The notes under the pieces were generated by a model. The model made no database searches and was not told the origin of the DNA. It saw only the letters and a program-made list of their open reading frames with translations. DNA of 64,000 nt from Leucaena leucocephala (lineage: Eukaryota > Streptophyta > Magnoliopsida > Fabales > Fabaceae): assembly GCA_037074615.1 (NCBI GenBank), contig CM073524.1, forward strand, positions 15,825,406 through 15,889,405, written 5' to 3'. Positions 24,178-35,779 of this stretch are shown here, in pieces (position 1 is the stretch's first letter; the number at the start of each line of letters is the position of its first letter). Position numbers and translations under genes: made by a program.

Positions 24178-25901
24178 CCATATGCTTGTAATGACTCTAA
24201 ATCTCAGCAACTATATAACACTTATGAAAAGAATCAAGAGGTCTTTTAGGGGTTAAATGATGGAGATAGGCCACGTCGAATGGAATATGAAGGGTAGAAA
24301 GAATTATATGCATTCAATAATGAATATGTAGCATGAATTCATGTCTTCAAAGATGTAGAGGTGGTCATTGTGCTAATAGGAGTTGATAATAATGCCTTCT
24401 TCATTTCTCTTTTCTTTTTCTTTTCTTTTCTTTGTTTCTTTCTTCAATTTTTCTTGCACTATCTTTTCTTTCTTTCTTTGGTGCAATATGCTCTTTTCTC
24501 TTCTTTTTATTTGGCACCTTATACATAGAAGATGTAGCACAACATCACAATAATAATGAGTTTTTTGACATGAATAAAAAAATTTATTTCTTTTAAATGA
24601 TGTTTATACACATATGACTTTCTATAAAAATGATGGAAAGAAAAGTGATGGACTCAAAGGGGGTAACTACGGATATAATATGTAACGAGTTTGTGTTTGG
24701 ATAAACGGGTTTAGAAATGAATGACTCTATCATATTCAATAACATAAATGCACAAGTAATTCTCAACTCAGAGCCAAGACAAGTTCTAGAGGATATAAAC
24801 CAATTGAATAATCACTCAATCTAGAAATTAAGGCCAAGAATCCTTCCAACTAAGGTTTTCATCTAAATTGCTCATAAGCTAAAGTCTCAAACAATGTTCA
24901 TCATTCACTAGGCATTAAAACACTTATCACAACTGAAAACCCTCTTAAATGATGATTTAAAAGTTCCAAAGTAATCACTAAGAATCATGTAATAATCCCA
25001 AATCTAACAGTAAAAACTTAGGTGTCTCCAATTCAATTTTCAAGATTTTAAAAAAAAATCAAGTATGGAAATGATTTCTATAATCTCTTTATGTAAAAGG
25101 TTAAAAACCAGAGGGCAACGAATCATTTATAAAAGTACCTTAGTAGCTCAAAAGGAATCATTTTATACAGCATTGTACAAAGCAAAGAGAAGGTACATGG
25201 GCATTTTCCCACTCAGGTCGTGACTTAAAACAGTAAAGGTCGCGACCACATTTCATAGTGAGTGCTGGCTCTAACTTAGCAAAAATAGTCGCGACAGGAA
25301 AGGTTCCTGTCATGACACAAATACATAGAGAGGTTTAGTCACGACCTAAATACACTTGTGTCACGACTGATTTTCATAGATAGCATATTTAGTCCAAAAA
25401 TCCATTGCAAGTCGCGACCATAAAACACATAGGTCACGACTAAATACCATAGAGACTACCACTTGATAGTTTTCAAAGCCCAAAATATCTTTTACACTAA
25501 AACCTTTTTATAGCTAAGGACAAAATAGTTTAAAATGGGATCCAGTTTTCAGTAATTCATCACACATTAAGATCAAAAGCCAAAAACTTTGTGATGAAAG
25601 ATTAGATTAATTGAAGAATTTTTATATTAGTTAGCACAAAGACAAGATCTCCCCCACACTTAAACTTGACAATGTCCTCACTGTCAGACAAGATATAGAA
25701 ATCACAGCTCTATATAAGGTCAATTAAATCTAGCTCCAACACAGCAGGCAAACACTCAATGCAAATTTGACAATGAAGCTCACAGTCACATTCCAATCAT
25801 ACAGAGCAATACAATTAAAGCAAAGATGACATGATGGGTAAGCTAAAATCATGCATTTGAGTGTGTAAGCACCTCAAATACCCAACAATGAGTACACGAC
25901 A
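24178..25901 (-). other. Second copy of the Athila-like 3' region
   Basis: No coding. It parallels 15048-16600 in order: CTTGTAA near the edge, a pyrimidine tract (24400-24510), a palindrome array (25217-25442) and reversed AAGTGTGGGGGA near 25650. It is cut at 25901 by a group T LTR. Confidence 0.65.
25217..25442. repeat. GTCGCGAC palindrome array
   Basis: Pairs 21-22 bp apart (first pair 25217/25239), with CATAGAGAG text between pairs. Mixture of perfect and CpG-decayed sites. Confidence 0.88.
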
Positions 25902-28656
25902 TGAAACATCCTCCCTTAGACTCCTCAGAGTACACTTACGGAAGCAATATTAGCTCGATTATATCTTAACTTAAGCCCAGAAATTAAAATTTTACTCTTA
26001 AGTTCCTTATTCTAAACCTTTAATTTGAGAACTAATTTATCTCATTCTACACATCCAAACAACGCTTATTACCTATCCACGTAATGCCCCAGATGTGTAC
26101 AACTGGCTCACCAAATTTCATGGCCAAATTCCTTCGTTTACTGGGTCAAACTGAGGTTAAAACACTGCTACCTCAGGACCTGCGAATTCCTCCCTTAATT
26201 CCCCTTTCACAAATTGAACATGCCAAACAATATTTATTATTAAATAATAAAATGTCATACAACAAGGCATACACAAAATTATCATATTTCTATTACATCT
26301 CTTCCTGCCTAAACTCCAGCAGCACAACCGCTAGGCTTTATCTGTACAAAGAACTGAACCGTACTGATTCGATAATTCCCTCATGAGAACTACCATTCTA
26401 CGTAAGTACCCAGGAAAGACTGGATGAACCGGCTAGGTCAACTCACTTCCATCCTCCTTAGACAGCACAAACGTACACAATACTTATCATATACTGATGT
26501 TCAGTCTTAGTTTTGGCAGCATAACAGCGTCTCTCAAGATTCTTAGAATTCACTTCAACATAATCTCCTTGTAATGGGTTAGATATGGAGAATGATATTA
26601 GGGGGAATCTCAGTAGTAATAATCATAACAATATATGTAATGCAGAGTGACAGTGCTTGCTTGTGATTGTGTACAGACAAGTATGCTGCGTGCTTCCATA
26701 CTCAATAACATATGATCATAGCATTGTAATAGAGCTTCAAGCATAACATATAAGACAACAATCCAACCAAACAATAGCACAACAAATCACAAAGCCATTA
26801 CATAAAAGTTAGGATTAGTTACTACCTCAAAAGCTTAGCAGAACTCTATTATCTCTATACTGCTTCCAGCTCCGCCAGAACTTCCTTTCTTTCTTTCTTT
26901 CTTTCTCCTTCTCTCTCTTCTTTCTCTCTCTTTCTCTTGCAAAATTGTGGGATGCATGAAATGGGAGGGGGAGGGGGTATTTATAGTTTTGATGGATGTC
27001 ATTTCTGTAATTTTGAAGCCATCTAAACTTGTGGTCCTGGTTTTTCTGGAATTTCCTATTTTTCTTTATTCCCTTTTACTGCATCATCAAGGGACACCTC
27101 CTCAGTCACATTTCTCACCTGGCGAAAATGAGAGAGCCAAGAAACCTTTTGGAAGATTTCCAGTCCAGTTCAGTACCGGTCCGGTCCGATTTCCCCAAAA
27201 CTGGACTCAACGGCTAAGATTGTGCCACGTGTCCTTAACTTTTCTTCTCCCGCTAGACCAGTGCCATGTGGCGCCTGGAAGGGACCTTTCACGCCATCCC
27301 ATGAGCTCCAGATAAGTCCCAGACTTTATCTGATCACCACCTCGGTTATCGTGCCAACCGAGTAACTTTACTGAAAAGTTACTAAATCATTATTGTAATG
27401 CCACTTTTTCTCACATTTATGCTGGGCTACGTTTTTGGGCCTGGGAATATCATCTTGGGTCTCTGATACAGCCCAAGTACTCTGATGGCCCGATTCCCAA
27501 GAAACACCCCTTGGCAAATTACCAAAATGCCCTTGGTTCCTCTTTATTTTCTTTAGTGAGTCTAGGGGCATTATTGTCTTTTCATACCTTACCAGAGTAT
27601 TCTCTAACCCTGGTCAACTATCCAGATAACCTTCCTGGACTGTCTAACCTTAGGCAAACGACCAAAATACCCTTTACTCATTTTTTAACTATTCTATAAC
27701 ATAAGGGCATTTTCGTCATTTTGCACCGTTTTCCCGGACACCGGCCCCTTTTACTATTGAACTGATATTATGGGCCTGGGCCTTCCCTGGTGTCACTATG
27801 GGTCTTAACAACCACTATATGGCCTCTGGCCACAGTCCGATCATCTCTATTTGGACTGCTTTTCCTTTACCGATTATAACTATAAATTCCCATCTTCCGG
27901 AATTTTTACAGAAAAATCGGGACCTCAAATCAAAATTCCGTTAGTCCTCATTCAACCCGGAATCCTTTTCTCTATCTCCTGGTATTTTCAGATATTTTAT
28001 CCGGACCGGGCTATTTTGTCCTGAAAATGCGCTCACGCGCACACTTTTCCAAAATGACCATTTTACCCCTGGTCACATTTCTAATTCTTTTATATACATA
28101 GAGACCTCATATGCACATTTCACAGTTCAGTGAAATGATCAGCATAATTTTTTCTATTTTCTGGCAAAATATGGTACTCATCGGCTACCAGCCCGATCTT
28201 TCCCATAATTACGATTTTGCCCCTACATTCTCTTTCTGGCCCTGTTACTCATCTTCTCATCCTTCATCTTAAGTTCTAGAAATTCTCTTTCAATAACTCA
28301 TCCCTTAAACTCTTTGGGAGTCATCGTTACTTGAAAGGCTTGACAACTTGCCCATATCAGGTTATCTTGCACAGGAGCCAGCCCATATCAAGCTACCTGC
28401 AGAATTCCTAGGCTTAAGACTTAGGATATTCCTCACATTTCTCATTTTGAACCTAGGTGAACTGTCCCGATCTTGTAGGTTAAAGACTTAACTCATCTTT
28501 AAATCCTGAAGGACTTAGCTCATCCCTCGGATTCCTACAAAATACAGATAAGTGATCCGCCCATATCAGATTACTACCCTAGGACTACAGGTTCAGCAGC
28601 CTGCCCATATTAGACTACCTCCTAGTTCTCCTAGACCCAAAAATCGAGATGTTACA
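25902..28656 (-). mobile_element. Group T LTR with non-matching flanks
   Basis: From reversed end TGAAACATCC at 25902 to GATGTTACA at 28656, 2755 bp. Reversed TATA box at 26978-26986, degenerate hairpin 26594-26611, pyrimidine leader 26880-26940. Flanks are CGACA (25897-25901) and GATTG (28657-28661), so there is no target duplication. The left neighbour is an Athila 3' region on the minus strand, the right neighbour an Athila LTR on the plus strand. It looks like an LTR formed by recombination between two elements. Confidence 0.85.
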
Positions 28657-29158
28657 GATTGATTATCATCTTTGATCGAGTTGAACATAGTTATGATGAA
28701 TTGAAGTGATTCTATAACAGAGTACAATTGTATATGTTAATTCATATTCTTCTATCTCTGAGTTGAATAATTCATATTCTCTATTCAATGTCTTCGAGTT
28801 GTAGCTTTGATTGAGATTTAGCTAGCGAGTTGTTAGCTAACATATTCTAATTCAACTGATTAACTTCTCATATTTTGTGGATAATGAAGGTAAGATAATC
28901 TCCAAAGGAACACACTTGTCATTGATTCATTTCCTCATAATAAACATATAAATCATAAACAGTAGTATAGGATTTACATTCAGTTTTAGTTCAAACATAT
29001 CATCACACAATTCAATTGATCAACTTGTTAATTTGTTGCTCATAAGATGAATTAGGTACCTTAGCATCCATTTAGGCTCCTTATGAATCGACCTAGGTTA
29101 GCTTCTACTTGCTATTGGTTAGTTTTGTTTTGTTTGATAATTGAAATGACAGTTATCA
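28657..29158 (+). mobile_element. Athila-like LTR, 3' part, plus strand
   Basis: Starts inside the LTR, at the equivalent of the reversed sequence near 19600-19640, and ends in GACAGTTATCA at 29158, directly before a primer site. Its 5' part was lost at the junction with the group T LTR. Opposite in orientation to the Athila copies at 15048-25901. Confidence 0.85.
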
Positions 29159-29160
29159 AA

Positions 29161-29182
29161 ATGATGCCATTGCTGGGGAGCC
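29161..29182 (+). promoter_or_regulatory. Primer-binding site, Asp-tRNA type
   Basis: ATGATGCCATTGCTGGGGAG follows the LTR end by two bases, a decayed form of the Athila primer site. Confidence 0.7.
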
Positions 29183-29567
29183 TTACTTGTTAAGATTTCT
29201 TAAGCAATCTCCTGGGCCTCAAAAACATAAAAAGTAGGTAGTTGTTTTAGTTTCTTTGCAAATTTTATGTTTTATATCTGTTTAGTCGTGACCATTTGGC
29301 TTCTTAATCGAGACTAAAAGGCTCTGTGATTTCTAGTCACGACCATATACACATTTGCTCACAACCTGAAATCAGTTTTCAACTCAGATTTGCTTACAGC
29401 AACGTTTAACCGAGACCTGAGTGCTTTTTGGTCTCAACCAAACAAATATTTTTTATCAGTTTTCATCTCTGTGATTTCTAGTAGCAACCAAATTGACACT
29501 TAGTCATGACTAAAACTCTCTGTGGTTTTTGGTCTAGATCGGACTGCATTTTGGTCGCAACCAGCAT
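29183..29567 (+). other. Athila-like leader with decayed palindrome array
   Basis: Homologous to the reversed 22140-22680 leader. Sites such as 29285 (GTCGTGAC) and 29307 (ATCGAGAC) keep the 22-bp spacing. No coding. It ends at a junction with a group T LTR tail at about 29567. Confidence 0.75.
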
Positions 29568-29998
29568 ATTTACCAAATGAACAGTGTTTCTTCAACAAAA
29601 AAACTGTATTCATTTAGCCATTGAAACCTCAGTTTTATATTTTCTACCATAGTATAATGAAATATCTTTGATTAGAAATTTGAACCATTCAATTTCAATA
29701 TTTCTAGATTTAATTATAAATTTTCAAAGTTGGGTCTGTAATCTAGAATACCAAATGAATAGTACCCAAAATTCATTTTCTTAAAAATTCATTTCTCTTG
29801 ATATAAATATCCAAATGAGGCATATTACCATGCATTTAAATCTTTGAATCTGTACTACATGCTCATAAAATGTAGAGATAAAGTTTTTGCTATTAAGTGT
29901 AATTTTAAAAATTTTAATTTTTGGGCCAAAGTAATGCTTTTGCTAGTTAAATATGCTTCCGAATACGTACGCTGAAGGGTAAAAAGTAGGATGTTTCA
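29568..29998 (+). mobile_element. Truncated group T LTR tail
   Basis: From ATTTACCAAATGAACAG on, this parallels the LTR section at 35085-35270 and then ends in GTAGGATGTTTCA (29998), the standard LTR terminus. The start of the LTR is missing. It is followed by CTTAC. Confidence 0.7.
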
Positions 29999-30950
29999 CT
30001 TACCATGGGATGTTGCTTTGTGCAATCATGGCCTAATCCCCTGCAATCGCAATTTGCATTTGCCTTCTGTTACTACGGATTCATATCATAACTTCTCATC
30101 TGAATCTATGCTCTATCTGCGAGCAACCTGTATCTGAACTATGCTGATAGAGAAAAATCTGTATTAGATCTAACTCTTATATGAGGAGTGATCTAAACTC
30201 ATCTGAATCTAGCTCTATCTGAGAGCCTAATATTTCATATCTAACTCTTATATGAAGAGTGATATGAAAGCAATCTCTTTACTGTTGTCTGTTGTTCTTA
30301 CTATATACCATTTCTTTTGATAGAGTTATAACGCTACCACCCTCTTGGTACTTGCTGTAACCTTACCATAAAGAAATGGCCCTGAGCACTGTATTCACAA
30401 GCCTGTAGAAATATCTGAGTAACCCCAATTATCATGTTGCAACTGACTATCCCACTTGTTGAGACTGTCTGTCCTCTTGGGTATTTACCTATTGCTATCC
30501 TATCTCAGGTTTTATTCTTAGCTCTCTATCCTAACATAAACTCTAATGCCCAAGGGGTTTAATTAAGTCTAGCTAATATGTCTATACTTCATTTATCACA
30601 TTATCTTTTAGATCCTGTTCACTCATTCAGGAATCTAAAATAAATACTTCACTTTACTGCTTTGGCCTTTATAAGGCTGCATCTACTCATCTAGCTTAGG
30701 TTGCACATTATCCTCTTGCTAGAGTACAGACTCAACTCGTAATTACTTTATCTGGCTCTTGGTTATTATTATTTCTTGAAAAAGGGAGTCTCTTCTTTAA
30801 ACTGTGACTACCTTTCTCTTCCTAAGCATCGTAAACTTCTCTTCCATAACTAGATATTGTTCTACTTCTTAACTGCTTATGTTGTTCACTAGTCCTAATC
30901 TATTCTTGACCGGACTACGGTTACTTCCTGGTCATCACATGGAGAATATG
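29999..30950. other. Unassigned, non-coding stretch
   Basis: No reading frame, LTR terminus or known motif recognised. It contains a short direct repeat (CTAACTCTTATATGA at about 30170 and 30240, both followed by GAGTGAT) and TCTGAATCTA/GCTCTATCTG repeats around it. It may be an old element remnant or single-copy DNA between insertions. Confidence 0.5.
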
Positions 30951-31994
30951 TGTAACATCCCAATTTTCAGGCCCAGAGACTCAGAAAGTAGCCTGAAATA
31001 GATAGGCTACAGACCCCTTTGAGCAGAAGTCCCAAAAATATACAGAGGGTTTTTAGGGACTACACTGCAAATAAGTGAAAGTACAAGGACTTATATGTAA
31101 ATAGTAAAAGTCCTAGGGGTATAATGGTCATTTATGCAAAGAAAGGGATTAAATTGCAAAAGAAAGAAAAGGTAAGGGCTTAAGTGCAATTATGAAAACT
31201 TTAAGGCCAAAAGGGAAGAGTAGACAAAAATGTGGGGTCTTTAACTGTAATTTTAGCCAAATAAAAGGGACTTAATTAAAAAAAGGAAAATTCCAGGGGC
31301 AAAATGTAATTATGGAAATATGAGCCAGAAATGGCTTAGCATGCTCGGAAGCATTTCAGTACCAAATCTCATCAGTAGATAGGGCAAAGGATGCTGAGTA
31401 ATTCAGCTTAATACAGGAATTTTATCAGGACTCCAGATAGCCGACATTTATCTGATAGGCTAAAAGTATAAAAAATTCCTATCGGATATCTTAGACCTCA
31501 GATATATGTGAAAATCTGCAGGAATGTGCATCCTGTAGAGACGGATGTCAGGGAACTGACAGAATACCGAAAGGAGGTCTGTAGAAAAAGTTATTCACAA
31601 ATCAGTGAATTGAGACGAGAGTTTGTGACTTCCGGATATCCGATTGGGAGATTTATCGGTATTCAAACTGAGACTGAATGAGCTCAGATGACATCTGTCA
31701 GATGCTTGTTATGACCCAAAGGGATGCCTAGACTCAGTATGTTAGTTTATCTGATAAAAAGAGTCGGTGTCCGAAAAAAGGTGTAAAATGACGAAAATGC
31801 CCTTATGTTATAAAATAGTGAAAGAATGAGTAAAGGGTATTTTGGTCATTTGGCTAAGGTGAGACAGTCAAGAAAGGTTATCTGGATAGTTGACCAGGGT
31901 CAGAGAATACTCTGGTAAGGTGTGAAAAGACAGTAATGCCCCTAGACTCGTTAACATAAATAAAGAGGAACCAAGGGCATTTTGGTAATTTGCC
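30951..31994 (+). mobile_element. Group T LTR, 5' part only
   Basis: Starts TGTAACATCC at 30951 (the LTR type of 171-7226) and runs about 1.04 kb through U3 before breaking off at GGTAATTTGCC (31984-31994), where it is joined to pol sequence. No TATA box, leader or 3' end remains. The flank ATATG (30946-30950) has no partner in the window. Confidence 0.8.
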
Positions 31995-32002
31995 ATCTAC
32001 CA

Positions 32003-32720
32003 TTGAGAGCTTGTGTCTTGGATTTTAAAGGAAGTTGGGATGCTCATCTACCATTGATAGAATTTGCATACAATAATAGTTATCAGGCTAGTATACAAAT
32101 GGCCCCCATTCGAAGCTCTTTATGGACGAAAGTGTAGATCTCCCTTATGCTGGCTTGAGTTAAGTGAGAGAAGAATGTATGGTCCTGATATTATGGATCA
32201 GACTGCTGAGCAGATTGCAATGATCAGAAAACGGATGATGACGGGTCAAAGTCGACAAAAGAGTTATGCAGATGTTAGACGAAAGTCGTTGGAGTTCGAA
32301 GAAGGCAGGCATGTATTTCTTAAGTTAACTCCAACTACAGGAGCCGGACGATCAATCAAGGTGAAGAAGTTGCATCCTAGATACATCGGACCATTTCAGA
32401 TTCTCTCAAGGATAGGATCAGTGGCCTACAAGTTGGCACTTCCTCCAAATCTCAGCCAGATACATGATGTATTCTATGTTTCCCAGCTAAAGAAGTATAT
32501 TCCAGATCTAACGCATGTAATTGAACAAGATGAAGTTGCGCTGCGAGATGACCTGACCTATGAAGTTGGACCAGTACAAATAATTGATCGAAAGGTCAAC
32601 CAGCTGCGGAATAAGCAGATTCCTATAGTCAAAGTGATCTGGAAAGGCTTAACAGAGAATGAAGCTACCTGGGAAACAAAAGAAAGGATGAGGGAGATGT
32701 ACCCTGATTTATTTCGGTAG
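32003..32720 (+). pseudogene. Chromovirus pol tail (integrase C-terminal region and chromodomain)
   Basis: Nearly identical to 42495-43211. It encodes [20 protein letters not shown], the GPFQILSRIG block and a C-terminal VKVIWKGLTENEATWE, which resembles the Tekay-type chromodomain; the frame ends at TAG 32718-32720. One extra C near 32101 (five where the other copy has four) breaks the frame at the start. The integrase catalytic domain is missing: the copy begins just after it. With the polypurine tract and LTR that follow, this is the 3' end of an upstream element copy sharing the LTR at 32774. Its own stops differ from those of the other copy (the TAG at 43093 is absent here). Confidence 0.85.
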
Positions 32721-32759
32721 AGTGTATATGTTGTAAATTTCGGGGACAAAATTTATTTT

Positions 32760-32773
32760 AAGGGGGAGAGAAA
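32760..32773 (+). promoter_or_regulatory. Polypurine tract
   Basis: AAGGGGGAGAGAAA lies directly before the LTR start TGTAAC. It is the expected primer for plus-strand DNA synthesis. The same sequence is at 43251-43264. Confidence 0.85.
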
Positions 32774-35666
32774 TGTAACATCCCTAATTTCTGTACTAAG
32801 TTGTATGTACAGGTTGAATAAAATATATGATATTTTTAGGAAAAGATGTGGCCATATTTATGTAAAGAAAAGGATTAATTGGAAGAGGAAGAAAGTCTAA
32901 GAACCAAAGAGCAAAATTACGAAAATGCCACTGTGATGCCCTAAGAAACCAGAAGTAAATGGAGGGCATTTTGGTCATTTCACACAATGAATAGATATCA
33001 TAGGAAATTTGATAGTAAATTATTATAATTAATATGAGAATTTATGGAGTTGACAGAAGTCAAAAAGGAGTCCTGTATAATTAATTATGGAATTTACGGT
33101 GAAAAAGGACACCGATAAAAGGTTAAAGGAAACGTATGAAATTTTTATCAGGACTTCTGGATCTCAGAAAATTATAAAACTTTGTAGAGAATTCATTTTA
33201 TATTAGAATGAATTTCTAAAAATGTTAGAACAATTAAAGGAGGTGTTTAGCATTTATTCCAAGATCAGGGTAATTTAAGGATATCGGTATAAGAAAAGTA
33301 CATTGGGATATTTGCCAATTAGCTATTGGACCTACAAGAGGCCCAACATTTTTGTCCTAGGCCAGCCCAATAAGGGCCAAAAGCTATCTTGGAGCCCAAG
33401 TCCAATAATGAATAATTTATGGATTTTTGAAAAAAGAATAAAAAGAGAAAGAAAGAGAATAAAGTAAGAATTAGGGTTTGCACATGGTGGGACCCACATG
33501 GACTCAAAAATGGCGCCAAGAAGAGGAGATTAGGTGTGCCAAGTAGGCCATGCTATTGATGTCATGGTGGTAAGGTCATGGGTGAAAAGTGAAAAGACAT
33601 TCCAAGATCAAACCTTTAACCATTAGATTAAATAGTTTCCAAAGTGATCTTGGCCTTCAAATGGCACATGACTTTTGCTATAAATACCCCCCCTTTCCAT
33701 TCATTCTTCACACCCAAGAGCTCCTTTAGAGAGAGAAGTGAGTTCTAGAGAAAGAAAGTGGAAGAAAGCGAGGAAGAAGCAAGGGTCTTGAAGGAGCAAG
33801 TAAGGTAAGTTGTCTCCTTGCTTCTACCGTTTGTTCTTATGGTTTGTGCTTGAGTTTAAGTGATTTTTGAGGCTTAAATCTTGGGGGGATGCTGCTGGAA
33901 ATTTTGTGTATATGTGAAAGGAATATGAGTTTTAGGTCATAGATAGTTAAGACAAGCTAAACATGCATGGTTGTGAAGTAAGTTGATGTTCTTCACTTTA
34001 CCATTTCGGTTTGCACTGTTCATGCACTGTTCATGATAGAAGAAAATGGAATTTCAATGATTTAATGCTTCCATTGAGTTTATATGATGATTTTGTGTAG
34101 GATTGGATAGGTTTTGAACCTGGGAAACCATTGGAATTAAAGGTTATAATGTTAAAAATTCCTCACGGGTACTGTTCACTCGCGTGAACAGTGATTTGAA
34201 TTTCATAATTTTGATGCTTCCAATGGTCTTAAAATGAGATTTTGTGTGGGGATAAAGTGGAGGAACAAGTATGGGAAGCATTGAAACCAAAATGGGAATT
34301 TTTGGAAAAAGGGAGCTTATTGAAACTAGACTTGGAATTTGTTTGGAATGGAGTTATAATTTGGTAATCATATTGTAATGTTTAGGTTTTGACATTTGTA
34401 GAAAGAATACTTAACTATAAACTTATGTGCTTTGATTGATTTGCTTACTTGTTATGCATGAAGGTTTGGTTGAGCATGGAATATTATGTGATGATGTTTA
34501 TGATGATGATGTGCTATGAGTATGTGCCACTCCTTGCAATATATGTCATGACAATATGCATGTTAGAGTTTGCTGGATCATCTCAAGGCAAGAGGGTAAA
34601 TGTTGATGGATGACTGTATATAACTTAAAGAGTGTGCACTTTAATTACAAGATGATGTTTTGGTGTGTATAATGCATGCTACTCATAAATCCGATTTGAG
34701 GTAGTGTACTTCCAAAGATAGTTTAGGTGAATTATCTGATGAGTTTTCATATGAAATTTGGCATGAACATAGTTAAGATCTAGAGCTTTAAATGGAAACC
34801 AAGAATGCCTCATTTGGTTAAGAATTCGAATTGTTATGATTTTTCAAAGTCAGGATTTAAAATCTGGATAAGATAATACAACTACTCAGAGGCAGTGAGG
34901 TTTATACGCTAATTTCATATAGTAAATGAATGAGTTTTTCCACGAACTTTTGTGATCTTAAAGTACACATATGGTTCTTTAAATCCATAGGTAATTCGAC
35001 TCAATTGGATAAGTATACAAGGAGAAATGAATTTTTGAAAATGGGGCAAAGAAACTAGAACTTCCAGATTTACCAAATGAACAGAAAAGTTCAACGAATA
35101 AACTGATTTGATCTGGACAAGGAAACCTCATTTTCATATTTTTATCTTAAATTTAAATGAAATAGATTTCATTAGAAATTGTAATCACCTCAATATGATT
35201 TTTCTAGATTTAATTATGAATTTCCAAAGTTTAGGCTGTAATATGGAATTACCCAGTAAATAGTGACAGTGAACAGTACCGAAAGCCCAACTCTTGGAAA
35301 TTCATGTTTTTGAGGTTAAGAGGTATTCCAATAATCTAAGATAATTCCAATTGAGTATATGGAAGGTTAAGGTTAAGGTCAAGTTTTTAAGGTTAAGATT
35401 TTAAAGATATTTACTAGAAAATGCCGTTGTGCTGGAAGACTATACAGAGTACTGTGTACGTAGGTGCTGTCTAAGGAGGCTGGAAGTGAGTGGACCTAGC
35501 CGGTTCATCCAATCTTTCCTGGGTACTTACGTAGAATGGTAGTTCTCATGGGGAATTACCGAATCAGTACAATTATTTTTTGCCAGGATTTTAGGCAAGA
35601 GAGATATAATCCAGTTGAGAGTGATATAGCAGGAGTACTTTAAGAGATATAAGGAAGGATATTTCA
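32774..35666 (+). mobile_element. Group T element LTR (5' LTR of the coding copy, also 3' LTR of an upstream copy)
   Basis: TGTAACATCC at 32774 to GGATATTTCA at 35666, 2893 bp. Preceded by pol tail plus polypurine tract and followed by a primer site, so it is shared by two tandem copies. Closely similar to 43265-46127 up to CCTAG (35497). A 138-bp segment present in the 3' LTR (45061-45198) is missing at 34571. The last 170 bp differ strongly from the tail at 49727-50516. Confidence 0.88.
33679..33686 (+). promoter_or_regulatory. TATA box of the group T LTR
   Basis: TATAAATA followed by CCCC, then an AG-rich leader (GAGAGAGAAG near 33730). The same arrangement recurs in every group T LTR here, for example at 44170-44177, 9929-9936 and 12392-12399. 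It is the likely start of the element transcript about 30 bp downstream. Confidence 0.8.
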
Positions 35667-35778
35667 TTTTGGTATCAGCGGAAAGGATTTTAGATTAGGA
35701 AATGCTCTGAATAGATTATCTATAGATAGATAACCATTAGTAAAGCTGTCATAAATGACATTAAGTTAATATTTGCAG
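33805..35778 (+). other. Possible leader intron of the chromovirus transcript
   Basis: A consensus donor (AAG then GTAAGT, 33805) lies about 120 bp downstream of the TATA box. An acceptor-like ATATTTGCAG ends at 35778, one base before the ATG of the upstream reading frame. The acceptor is kept in the minus-strand copy (GTGTTTGCAG before the ATG at 57150). Splicing would remove the long LTR tail and the primer site from the coding message. This is inference from signals only. Confidence 0.4.
35669..35680 (+). promoter_or_regulatory. Primer-binding site, initiator Met-tRNA type
   Basis: TTGGTATCAGCG begins two bases after the LTR end; plant initiator-Met-tRNA primer sites read TGGTATCAGAGC. 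Counterpart on the minus strand at 57250-57263. Confidence 0.8.
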
Positions 35779-35779
35779 G

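Noticed and set aside
26084..26386. 100-codon frame that recurs at 4020, 13720 and 14251 (MPQMCTTGSPNF start).
   Set aside because: The same peptide appears because these are copies of one LTR tail; the frame varies in length and stop position and lies in U5 sequence, so coding is unlikely.
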